This document shows, piece by piece, positions 1 to 7,315 of a stretch of 11,375 bases of DNA. Within the stretch, counting starts at the first letter, position 1. Every line of letters begins with the position of its first letter. The notes beneath the pieces were generated by a model, which was not told where the DNA came from, did no database searches, and saw only the letters and a list, made by a program, of their open reading frames with translations. The translations under genes and the position numbers were made by a program. This DNA is from Bacteroidota bacterium. Its GTDB lineage: Bacteria > Bacteroidota > Ignavibacteria > Kapaibacteriales > UBA2268. The stretch spans positions 1 through 11,375 of the forward strand of contig JAJRPT010000171.1 in NCBI GenBank assembly GCA_024280675.1. Reading direction: 5' to 3'.

Positions 1-2
1 AG

Positions 3-1055
3 ACCGATATTATTTTCTTCTCACGTGATGGTCGTGATATAACATTTTCAACAGCAAAGAAGATAGAGAGATATTTTTATGGCGAAGATATAAAACGTGT
101 CCATCCAAATGAAGTAGGGCGGATAACATTTCCTGAGCGAACAAGAGAGATTTATGTAAACAGATTTTTTGACTCGCTCGATGTCGAAAAAATTTCCAAT
201 AGTCATTACAAAGTATTAATCGATTATTCATTTGGATACGCTTCTACGATTTTCCCTGAGATATTGGGCAGACTCAATGTTTCGGCACTCTCAATCCATG
301 ATTATGTAGATGCAAGTAAATTTCATCCAGACCCAACATCCGGAGAGGTCGAAGATTCTGAAACTGGTAAAATCATGCGTTCATTGGCATATACTCTTGG
401 GTTTACACTTGAATCTGGCTCTGAGAAAATTGCTATGATAGACCAAAGGGGACATTGGATTGATTCCAAAAGATTGCTTACGATAGTGACGAAAATATTC
501 TTGGAGACACACAAACATCTTGGTAATTACAAGATTGCAATATCTATTGTGGCAAGTTCTGTAGTTGAAGAAATTGCTGGTGAGTACGGGGTGGAGGTAA
601 TTCGTATTCAGAACTCTCACGGCAAGATGATGGAGGCGACAAGGGACTCTATGGTAAAATTTGTGGGCGGAGTTTATGGCAATTTTATATTTCCTGAGTT
701 TCTGTTTGCCAATGACGGAATGTATTCTGTTGGCAAAATATTGGAAATGCTCTCTACTATTGGCAAAACTATTTCTGAGATTGATTCGGGGCTAGCCACC
801 CGTCATAGTGTGGAGGAAGAGATTGAATGTCCTTGGGACAGAAAAGGTATAGTGATGAGAAATATGATAGAGTCCACAAGAAAGCTAAAGAGAGAATTAA
901 TTGAAGGTGTGAAAATATTTGAGGATGGCAATACGCTTCTTATTGCTCCAAAAAGAGAGCAGGCGGCATTTACCATTTATGCCGAATCCAAAGAATTGGC
1001 AGAGGCTGAAGAAATAGTAAGAAAATATAAGAAAATGTTATTAAAGTGGATTTAA
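3..1055 (+). CDS. Phosphomannomutase-like domain, C-terminal part of a probable nucleotidyltransferase/phosphohexomutase fusion (5' partial)
   Basis: The frame is open from position 3 to the TAA at 1053-1055, giving 350 visible residues with no start codon that fits, so the gene begins before the window. An in-frame TTG at 264 lies inside a conserved stretch (VLIDYSFGYAS then FPEILGRL) and is not a real start. The layout resembles the alpha-D-phosphohexomutase fold that follows a sugar-phosphate nucleotidyltransferase in many bacterial fusion proteins. Near the window start is DIIFFSRDGRDITFSTAKKIER, then the second mutase domain (KVLIDYSFGYAS), the third with GFTLESGSEKIAMIDQRG, and a sugar-loop equivalent GGVYGNFIFPEF. 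The usual metal-binding DxDxDR loop appears as ESGSEK, and the GExSGH-type loop lacks its Glu and His, so mutase catalysis is doubtful from what is visible. The expected role is in sugar-1-phosphate or sugar-nucleotide supply for surface glycans. The phosphoserine loop and any nucleotidyltransferase domain are out of view, so the fusion is inferred from resemblance only. Confidence 0.8.
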   Translation, partial: TDIIFFSRDGRDITFSTAKKIERYFYGEDIKRVHPNEVGRITFPERTREIYVNRFFDSLDVEKISNSHYKVLIDYSFGYASTIFPEILGRLNVSALSIHDYVDASKFHPDPTSGEVEDSETGKIMRSLAYTLGFTLESGSEKIAMIDQRGHWIDSKRLLTIVTKIFLETHKHLGNYKIAISIVASSVVEEIAGEYGVEVIRIQNSHGKMMEATRDSMVKFVGGVYGNFIFPEFLFANDGMYSVGKILEMLSTIGKTISEIDSGLATRHSVEEEIECPWDRKGIVMRNMIESTRKLKRELIEGVKIFEDGNTLLIAPKREQAAFTIYAESKELAEAEEIVRKYKKMLLKWI

Positions 1056-1059
1056 CAAA

Positions 1060-1079
1060 AGAACTGACAAGCCAGTTCT
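1060..1079. repeat. Small intergenic inverted repeat (7-bp stem)
   Basis: AGAACTG (1060-1066) and CAGTTCT (1073-1079) are perfect reverse complements around a 6-base loop, ACAAGC. The hairpin lies between the phosphomutase-like gene and ptsN, five bases after the stop codon. No T-run follows on the plus strand, so it is not a convincing intrinsic terminator; it could be a weak attenuator, an RNA-processing site or chance. Confidence 0.35.
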
Positions 1080-1100
1080 AATCAAAACACAATAAGAAAA

Positions 1101-1568
1101 ATGAAGATAAGTGATATTCTAAAAATAGAATCAATTCGATTAAATTACGCTCCTCTGGACAAGTTTGATTTATTAATGGAGCTTTTGAATCTTGCCAAAG
1201 CATCAAACAATATTGTCAATTTTGATATTGTAAAAAAAGAATTGTTCGAGCGAGAAGCAATTTTGAGTACAGGTGTAGGGAAAGGCATAGCTCTTCCACA
1301 TTGCAAGACCTCACATGTAAAGAAAATGACTGCAGCTTTGATAATAAATTCAGATGCAAGCGATTATGATTCTTTGGATAAATTGCCTGTTAGGCTGTTT
1401 TTTTTATTGCTTTCAAGGGCTGACAATGTTGGTGCACATTTGAGAATGCTGTCTCAGGTATCTCGCCTTGTACACAATCATTCTCTGACACAAAATTTGC
1501 TAGAGGCAAAAGAACCTCAAAAGGTGATTCATCTTATTGAAAAGTTTGATCTTGAGTATAAGAATTAA
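1101..1568 (+). CDS. ptsN: PTS EIIA-type nitrogen-regulatory protein (PtsN-like)
   Basis: This 155-residue protein has the length and motifs of a single-domain EIIA of the fructose/nitrogen class. The segment STGVGKGIALPH (residues 56-67) is the family signature, and His67 is the expected phosphorylated residue. A second conserved stretch, GAHLRMLSQV (111-120), follows the core strand VRLFFLLL (97-104). In the known pathway EIINtr and NPr pass phosphate to EIIANtr, which regulates other proteins by binding rather than moving sugar. No sugar-transporting EIIB or EIIC is visible here, which fits a regulatory role. It sits 45 bases after a phosphosugar-metabolism gene on the same strand, so the two may be co-transcribed. 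The ATG at 1101 is the natural start. It is preceded by an A-rich stretch (ATAAGAAAA) and no clear Shine-Dalgarno sequence. The partners and target cannot be read from this window. Confidence 0.9.
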   Translation: MKISDILKIESIRLNYAPLDKFDLLMELLNLAKASNNIVNFDIVKKELFEREAILSTGVGKGIALPHCKTSHVKKMTAALIINSDASDYDSLDKLPVRLFFLLLSRADNVGAHLRMLSQVSRLVHNHSLTQNLLEAKEPQKVIHLIEKFDLEYKN

Positions 1569-1603
1569 CCCATATAATTGATATAAAAATAATAAATATT
1601 ACC

Positions 1604-1629
1604 AAATTAATGAAATATAGAATTAATTT
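1604..1629. repeat. AT-only inverted repeat upstream of the kgd promoter
   Basis: AAATTAAT (1604-1611) and ATTAATTT (1622-1629) are perfect reverse complements with a 10-base spacer. The repeat ends about 12 bases before the proposed -33 element of the kgd promoter, where an upstream operator could sit. The region is nearly all A and T, so an 8-bp match may be chance. Confidence 0.25.
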
Positions 1630-1641
1630 TAAAGAATGATT

Positions 1642-1672
1642 ATTGTTAGAATTTAATATATTGTTAAATTTG
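1642..1672 (+). promoter_or_regulatory. Possible Bacteroidota-type promoter for kgd
   Basis: TAAATTTG at 1665-1672 matches the Bacteroidota -7 consensus TAnnTTTG exactly. ATTG at 1642-1645 matches three of the four bases of the -33 consensus TTTG, and 19 bases separate the two, as expected for this promoter class. Transcription would begin near 1678-1681, giving a short leader of about 30 bases before the GTG start at 1710. The 141-base gap (1569-1709) is the largest before a plus-strand gene here, which fits a promoter. The AT-rich setting raises the chance of a false match. Confidence 0.5.
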
Positions 1673-1696
1673 TATTATAAACACTTGTAGAATAAA

Positions 1697-1723
1697 ATGG
1701 TTACCAACCGTGCTAAACCCTAA
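1697..1723 (+). other. Eight-codon ATG reading frame overlapping the kgd start
   Basis: ATG at 1697, preceded by GAATAAA, opens a frame encoding MVTNRAKP and ends at TAA 1721-1723. It overlaps the GTG start of kgd (1710) in another frame. It may be a chance frame, a translated leader, or the true start of kgd joined by a +1 shift at CCC TAA. A one-base sequencing or assembly error is also possible. There is no direct evidence that it is translated. Confidence 0.3.
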
Positions 1724-4700
1724 TGCTGCCTTTGAAGACGAACTATATTTCCAATACTTGCGTGACCCAAATTCGGTAAGTCCTGCTTGGCGTGAATATT
1801 TTAACAGTGCACGGCACCCCACACTTTCTGATGAGGGTAGCGGCCAAGGGGCGACAAAATCAAGTGAGCCACAAGCTAGTCCTCAGACTCAAGCTCAGGC
1901 AATTCCTGTAATTTCGTCAGATTCTTATAAGCTGGCAGATGGAGAAGTATTAGAAGCAATGCCCAATATTGCTCAGAAAATTGCTGCAAATATGGAGCAA
2001 AGCCTAAGCGTTCCTACCGCTACTTCAATCCGCTCAATTCCAGTAAAAGCATTGGACGAAAACAGAAGAGTCATCAATACTTACCTGAGTAAACATCGTC
2101 GCAATAAAGTCTCGTTTACTCACATTCTACTTTGGGCTATTGTCAAAGGTCTTATCAAATACCCACGGCTTAATGACGGATACGCCTTGGCGGGTGGAGT
2201 TGCAAAGCGAATAAAAAGAAGAGATGTTAATATTGGTTTGGCAGTTGATTTAATCAAAAAAGATGGATCACGACTGCTTATGGTACCAAATCTAAAGGGT
2301 GCACAAAAAATACATTTCTCTGAATTTATTAGCAGGTTTGATGATATTGTAAACAGGGCAAGAGGATCAAAGCTTTCACTCGATGAGCTAAGCGGAACCA
2401 GTGTCACACTAACTAATCCTGGTATGATTGGGACAACGGCTTCGGTGCCACGGCTTATGAAACACCAAGGTCTTATAATCGCATCAGGTGCTATTGATTA
2501 TCCTGTAGAATTTCAATCTGTTCGTCCAGAAGTGCTTACCACTCTTGCAATTTCAAAATGTGTCACAATGACCTCCACCTATGACCACAGAGTTATCCAA
2601 GGTGCTGAGTCGGCCGAGTTTTTGGCATACATCCATAAATTACTAATTGGCGAGAGTCGTTTCTATGATCAAATCTTTGCATCTTTGGGAATCCCATTCG
2701 AACCGGTTCGTTGGTCAGTCGATATTTCAATTCGTAAATATGGGCTAGACAACACCAGAACCAGAGTGGAGAAAGGTGCACATGTCATGCAGATGGTTAA
2801 TGCTTATAGGGTTCGTGGACATTTGCTAGCATCTATCAATCCGCTTGGCAATGATTCCTATTATTACCCTGAGCTTGATCCCGCATATTATGGCCTGACA
2901 ATTTGGGATCTTGATCGTGAGTTCCCAGCCTCGAGTGCTTGGGAGAATTCCTCTTATCCACTTCGTGATATATTGCTTAGGATGCGTGAGACCTATTGTG
3001 GTTCGATTGGGATTGAATACATGCACATCCAAGACCCAACAAAAAAAGATTGGGTAAAGAAAAAATTTGAAGCACAAACCATTCATCTTGATTTTGACAA
3101 GCAGGATAAATTAGATATTCTAGAAAAACTAATTGAGGCAGAACAGTTTGAATCATTCCTTCACAAAAAATTCATTGGTCACAAGAGATTTTCACTCGAA
3201 GGAGCCGAATCCCTAATTGTGATGCTTGACAGATTATTCGACGATGCAGCCGACAATAATTGTCGCAATATCATTGTTGGAATGGCTCATCGTGGTCGTT
3301 TGAATGTGGTGGTAAACAATACTGGCAAAGCACTCATCAAATGTTTTAATGAATTTGACGGTGATATTGACACTAATTATCACTATGGTGCAGGCGATGT
3401 AAAATATCACTTGGGTCAGGGTGGCAATCACATTTCACACAAAAAGAAAAATAAAGTACATGTTTTTCTGGCACCAAACCCATCTCATCTTGAAATAATT
3501 GACCCAGTTGTCCTAGGGATGGCAAGAGCTTTGAAAGAGGACAGTGATGATTTGGAATATGAGAATATACTCCCGGTTGTAATTCATGGAGACGCTGCAT
3601 TTGCTGGTCAGGGAATTATCCAAGAAACATTAAATATGTCTGGACTCAAAGGATATGGAAATGGCGGAACGATTCACATCATAATCAACAATCAAATTGG
3701 ATTTACTACCACTGCAGAATCTGCTCGTTCGACCACCTACGCAAGCGACGCAAGTAAGATGAGCCAATGCCCAATCTTGCACGTCAATGGAAACGACCCC
3801 GAAGCCATAGTCGAAGCCGCGCGTTTTGCATTTGATTATAGGCAGAAATACCAAAGTGATGTGATAATCGACATGATTTGCTACAGGAAATATGGTCATA
3901 ACGAAGGTGATGAACCAAGTTATACACAACCTCTGCTCTACAAGAAAATCCGCAAGATGATTCCAGTCAGAGAAATTTATCAATCACAATTAATAGAAAA
4001 CAATATTATCTCAGAGCAAGAGGCTCAAGCCCTTCAAGACAGTTTCATGGCAAAGCTCAATGAAGCATTTGATGGTAGGAAAGTAAAAAAGCCAATTAGC
4101 ACAGTAATTCCAGAATCAAAAATTGGCCACACTTTTAATTCCTATAAAACAACAGTCACTAGGGACGGGTTGATGTCTATTGCAAATGCCATCACTTCAT
4201 ACCCAGAAGGTTTCAATGCTAATCCAAAAGTAATAAGTGGCATGAAGCAAAGAACTAAAATGATTGCCACCGATACTATCGATTGGGCAACGGGCGAAGC
4301 ATTAGCCTTTGGTGGGATACTTCTTGATAATTTTTCAATTCGACTAAGTGGCGAAGATTCTCGTCGAGGGACTTTCTCCCAACGCCATGCCGTTCTTACA
4401 GATTTTATCAACGAGCTGGATTACTTGCCACTCAATCATATTTCTGAAGGACAATCTAGGATACAAATTTATGACAGCCCGCTCTCCGAACTGGCGGTCC
4501 TTGGTTTTGATTATGGATATTCGGTCAATGCCAAAAATACACTCACTCTTTGGGAGGCACAGTTTGGTGATTTTGCCAATATGGCACAAGCTATAATCGA
4601 CCAATTTATATCTTGCTCGGAGGTAAAGTGGAGGCAGACTTGTAACCTCGTGATGCTGCTTCCTCATGGTCACGATGGTCAAGGACCAGAGCATTCAAGT

Positions 4701-5309
4701 GCTAGGATTGAAAGGTATTTACAGCTTTGTGCTGATGAGAATTTAATTATTGGAAATTTTACAACTCCAGCTCAATATTTCCACGCACTAAGGCGGCAAA
4801 TGATACTGAAGTTCCCAACGCCGATGATACTGATGACACCGAAATCAATGCTGCGTGACCCGCTTGCCATTTCTTCGGTCGAAGATTTTACTGCTGGGGG
4901 ATTCCAGCATGTTATCGATGACGGCGAAGTCGAAGATGCCACGAAAATAAGCCGAGTTCTTCTTTGCACAGGCAAGGTTTACTATGACTTACTAAGAATG
5001 AAACGAAAGACATCTACTTCCCATGTAGCAATTCTCCGTGTCGAGCAAGTCTATCCGCTTCACAAGGAAAGAATTGCTGAATTATTCGCAAAATATAAGA
5101 ATGCAAAACAATATTTGTGGGTACAAGAAGAACCGAAGAACCAAGGAATATGGAATTATATACTGCCTGAGCTTTTGGAGATTTCACACCGCAAAAAGAT
5201 TCATTATTGCGGTCGTGACGCTTCTGCTTCGACTGCCACGGGCTCTTCAAAGATTCATGCCCTTGAGCAGGAGAACATTGCCGTTTCTGCCTTGCAGGGT
5301 AAATATTAA
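1710..5309 (+). CDS. kgd: Multifunctional 2-oxoglutarate decarboxylase/dehydrogenase E1 fused to an E2 succinyltransferase core (Kgd/OdhA type)
   Basis: This 1199-residue protein has the fused architecture of mycobacterial Kgd and corynebacterial OdhA and a similar length. Residues 1-33 resemble the E1 N-terminal helix (ELYFQYLRDP). A Ser/Gln/Ala-rich linker covers about 34-65. The E2 catalytic core is at about 88-320, with YDHRVIQG carrying His293. The complete thiamine-diphosphate E1 follows from about 330 to the end: MAHRGRLN (His527), the cofactor motif GDAAFAGQG (Asp628) through NNQIGF (Asn660-661), then LPHGHDGQGPEHSSAR (His986). E1 decarboxylates 2-oxoglutarate in the TCA cycle and the succinyl group passes to CoA. 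There is no lipoyl domain, so a lipoylated partner such as the pyruvate dehydrogenase E2, plus E3, must be supplied from elsewhere, as known for OdhA. Gln297 occupies the position of the usual Asp in HxxxDG, as in OdhA-type proteins. The start is GTG; no ATG lies in frame between it and the upstream TAA at 1665. A possible promoter lies just upstream. Confidence 0.95.
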   Translation: MLNPNAAFEDELYFQYLRDPNSVSPAWREYFNSARHPTLSDEGSGQGATKSSEPQASPQTQAQAIPVISSDSYKLADGEVLEAMPNIAQKIAANMEQSLSVPTATSIRSIPVKALDENRRVINTYLSKHRRNKVSFTHILLWAIVKGLIKYPRLNDGYALAGGVAKRIKRRDVNIGLAVDLIKKDGSRLLMVPNLKGAQKIHFSEFISRFDDIVNRARGSKLSLDELSGTSVTLTNPGMIGTTASVPRLMKHQGLIIASGAIDYPVEFQSVRPEVLTTLAISKCVTMTSTYDHRVIQGAESAEFLAYIHKLLIGESRFYDQIFASLGIPFEPVRWSVDISIRKYGLDNTRTRVEKGAHVMQMVNAYRVRGHLLASINPLGNDSYYYPELDPAYYGLTIWDLDREFPASSAWENSSYPLRDILLRMRETYCGSIGIEYMHIQDPTKKDWVKKKFEAQTIHLDFDKQDKLDILEKLIEAEQFESFLHKKFIGHKRFSLEGAESLIVMLDRLFDDAADNNCRNIIVGMAHRGRLNVVVNNTGKALIKCFNEFDGDIDTNYHYGAGDVKYHLGQGGNHISHKKKNKVHVFLAPNPSHLEIIDPVVLGMARALKEDSDDLEYENILPVVIHGDAAFAGQGIIQETLNMSGLKGYGNGGTIHIIINNQIGFTTTAESARSTTYASDASKMSQCPILHVNGNDPEAIVEAARFAFDYRQKYQSDVIIDMICYRKYGHNEGDEPSYTQPLLYKKIRKMIPVREIYQSQLIENNIISEQEAQALQDSFMAKLNEAFDGRKVKKPISTVIPESKIGHTFNSYKTTVTRDGLMSIANAITSYPEGFNANPKVISGMKQRTKMIATDTIDWATGEALAFGGILLDNFSIRLSGEDSRRGTFSQRHAVLTDFINELDYLPLNHISEGQSRIQIYDSPLSELAVLGFDYGYSVNAKNTLTLWEAQFGDFANMAQAIIDQFISCSEVKWRQTCNLVMLLPHGHDGQGPEHSSARIERYLQLCADENLIIGNFTTPAQYFHALRRQMILKFPTPMILMTPKSMLRDPLAISSVEDFTAGGFQHVIDDGEVEDATKISRVLLCTGKVYYDLLRMKRKTSTSHVAILRVEQVYPLHKERIAELFAKYKNAKQYLWVQEEPKNQGIWNYILPELLEISHRKKIHYCGRDASASTATGSSKIHALEQENIAVSALQGKY

Positions 5310-5351
5310 TTTTTTTAATTAGAAACATTTCAAGGGATTCCAAGCAAATAT

Positions 5352-7241
5352 ATGAGCGATAAAATAAAACATGAATGTGGCATTGCGATGCTTCGCCTTC
5401 TGAAACCACTTTCATATTATAAGGAAAAGTACGGCTCTGAATATTGGGCACTTTCCAAAATGTATTTGCTGATGGAAAAACAGCACAATAGGGGACAAGA
5501 TGGTGCGGGTCTTGTGTCAATCAAGTTCAAGCCTCCTCTGGGTAATGAATATATTTTCAGAGAACGATCCATCCACCCGCAACCAATTAAAGACCTATTC
5601 AAAGATATTTATATTTCTATCGAAAGCAAATTAAAAGATAGAAATGATGGAATGGATTGGTTTTTTGACAATGTCCCATTTATTGGCAATCTCTACCTTG
5701 GGCATCTTCGCTATGGTACCTATGGCAAAAATTCAATCCACCAGTGCCATCCATTCTTTAGAAAGAACAACTGGATGAGTCGTAATTTAATTACGGCTGG
5801 AAATTTCAATATGACAAATGTTGATGAGCTCTTTGACCATCTTCTAAAACTTGGGCAACACCCAAGAGAGAAATCTGACAATGTGACTATCTTAGAGAGG
5901 ATTGGTCATTTTCTTGACGAAGAGGTAGACGAGCAGTACACCAATTTAAAGCTCGATGGCGTGGGGAAGAAAGAGGCTTCCGAATATATTGAAAATAATA
6001 TTGACATAGAAAAAATACTGAAGAACTCATCTAAGAAATGGGATGGAGGATATGTAATTGCAGGGATTTTAGGGCATGGTGATTCTTTTGTTTTGCGTGA
6101 CCCAAATGGAATTCGCCCAGCATACTATTACCAAGATGACGAGATATTGGTAGTAACTTCGGAAAGACCTGTTATTCAGACAGTCTTTGACAAAAAAGTT
6201 GAGGATATTGTTGAACTAAGACCAGGTCATGCTTTAATTGCCAGGCAAAATGGAAAGATAAGTCTGGAGAAAATTAATGAGCCTGGTGAGAAAAAGTCAT
6301 GTTCATTTGAGAGGATTTACTTTTCTCGTGGAACAGACAGCGATATTTACAAGGAAAGATTGGAGCTAGGAAGAAGAGTTGTCCCAAGCGTATTAAAAAC
6401 TATTAATTTTGATATTGCTAATTCTGTATTTTCATATATTCCAAATACAGCAGAAATAGCTTATTATGGGATGATAAAAGGTTTAAAAGATTATTCTATC
6501 AAACGGCAAGTAGAGGAAATATCTCAACTAAATTCCCCAAATGACAAAGAGAAACTGTTTGAGATATTGAATAAAAGAATAAGAATTGAGAAAATTGCTT
6601 TCAAAGATGTGAAGCTCCGTACATTTATTACCCAAGATTCTTCTCGTGATGAGTTGGTTCAGCATGTCTATGATATTTCTTACGGGACGGTGAAAAACAC
6701 TGATAACCTTGTAATAATTGATGATTCAATAGTCAGAGGTACTACGCTGAAAAAGAGTATTATCAAGATTCTTGATAGATTAAACCCAAAGCAAATCATC
6801 GTCGTTTCCTCTGCTCCTCAGATCCGCTATCCAGATTGTTATGGAATTGATATGGCACGGTTGGGAGATTTTGTGGCTTTTCGTGCCGCCATTGATTTGT
6901 TGAAAGAAGGTGGCATGCACTCACACATTGACTCAGTTTATGAAAAATGCAAAGCACAACTAAACCTGCCCGAATCAGAGATAATCAACTATGTAAAAGA
7001 GATTTACGAACCCTTTAGCTACGAAGAAATATCTGAGCGGATTGCAAAATTAGTAACCGATGACAGTGTCAAATCTAGTGTGAAGGTGATTTACCAGAGC
7101 GTTGAAGATTTGCATAAATCCTGCCCCGATCACTCGGGAGATTGGTATTTTACTGGGAATTATCCAACCCCTGGCGGCATGAGGGTGGTTTGCAAGTCAT
7201 TTGTTTATTACTACGAGGGCTGCACTAGCAGGGCGTATTAG
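5352..7241 (+). CDS. purF: PurF-like amidophosphoribosyltransferase, long Bacteroidota-type form
   Basis: This 629-residue protein combines an N-terminal glutamine amidotransferase (Ntn) domain with a C-terminal phosphoribosyltransferase domain. Cys9 in HECGIAML is the expected nucleophile, which implies removal of an eight-residue propeptide. NRGQDGAGL (46-54), LGHLRYGTYG (116-125), TAGNFN (148-153) and LRDPNGIRPAYY (248-259) are glutaminase-domain motifs. The PRPP-binding loop IIDDSIVRGTT (455-465) carries Asp457-Asp458. PurF moves glutamine ammonia onto PRPP to make phosphoribosylamine, the first committed step of purine synthesis. It is longer than the usual 450-500 residues because of extra segments at about 71-112, 155-230 and 380-420. 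Of the four iron-sulphur cysteines of Bacillus PurF, Cys317 (CSFERIYFSR) and Cys496 (PDCYGID) have counterparts, but the CxxCF pair appears as GDWYF (596-600). It starts 42 bases after kgd and may share its transcript. Bacteroidota often carry more than one PurF homologue, so a specialised paralogue is possible. Confidence 0.88.
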   Translation: MSDKIKHECGIAMLRLLKPLSYYKEKYGSEYWALSKMYLLMEKQHNRGQDGAGLVSIKFKPPLGNEYIFRERSIHPQPIKDLFKDIYISIESKLKDRNDGMDWFFDNVPFIGNLYLGHLRYGTYGKNSIHQCHPFFRKNNWMSRNLITAGNFNMTNVDELFDHLLKLGQHPREKSDNVTILERIGHFLDEEVDEQYTNLKLDGVGKKEASEYIENNIDIEKILKNSSKKWDGGYVIAGILGHGDSFVLRDPNGIRPAYYYQDDEILVVTSERPVIQTVFDKKVEDIVELRPGHALIARQNGKISLEKINEPGEKKSCSFERIYFSRGTDSDIYKERLELGRRVVPSVLKTINFDIANSVFSYIPNTAEIAYYGMIKGLKDYSIKRQVEEISQLNSPNDKEKLFEILNKRIRIEKIAFKDVKLRTFITQDSSRDELVQHVYDISYGTVKNTDNLVIIDDSIVRGTTLKKSIIKILDRLNPKQIIVVSSAPQIRYPDCYGIDMARLGDFVAFRAAIDLLKEGGMHSHIDSVYEKCKAQLNLPESEIINYVKEIYEPFSYEEISERIAKLVTDDSVKSSVKVIYQSVEDLHKSCPDHSGDWYFTGNYPTPGGMRVVCKSFVYYYEGCTSRAY

Positions 7242-7271
7242 AGAGCATTACCAATAATAAAAATTATAATG

Positions 7272-7310
7272 AAACCCCAAGCCACAGCTATTTTCTGAGG
7301 CTTGGGGTTT
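7272..7310. terminator. Bidirectional intrinsic terminator between convergent genes
   Basis: AAACCCCAAGCC (7272-7283) and GGCTTGGGGTTT (7299-7310) form a perfect 12-bp stem, with a further CAG/CTG pairing inside the loop. On the plus strand the stem runs into TTTTT (7308-7312), 30 bases after the purF stop. On the minus strand it lies directly after the stop of the efflux permease (7316-7318), followed by a U-rich but less perfect tract (CATTATAATTT). It therefore probably stops transcription from both sides. Confidence 0.9.
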
Positions 7311-7315
7311 TTAAA

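Noticed and set aside
264..1055. A separate gene starting at the TTG at 264
   Set aside because: The frame is open upstream to position 3, and the translated upstream sequence continues the same mutase fold without a break.
3630..3983. Other long opposite-strand frames within kgd, purF and the permease (for example 3630-3983, 4344-4694, 7464-7820, 9198-9494)
   Set aside because: All overlap conserved domain-coding sequence and resemble no protein family that I recognise.
5310..5351. A terminator or promoter in the kgd-purF gap
   Set aside because: There is a T-run right after the kgd stop but no stable stem in front of it, and no TAnnTTTG match. Co-transcription is simpler.
5014..5520. A 168-codon minus-strand frame across the kgd/purF junction
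   Set aside because: It lies opposite two strongly recognisable genes and shows no family motif, so it is a shadow frame.
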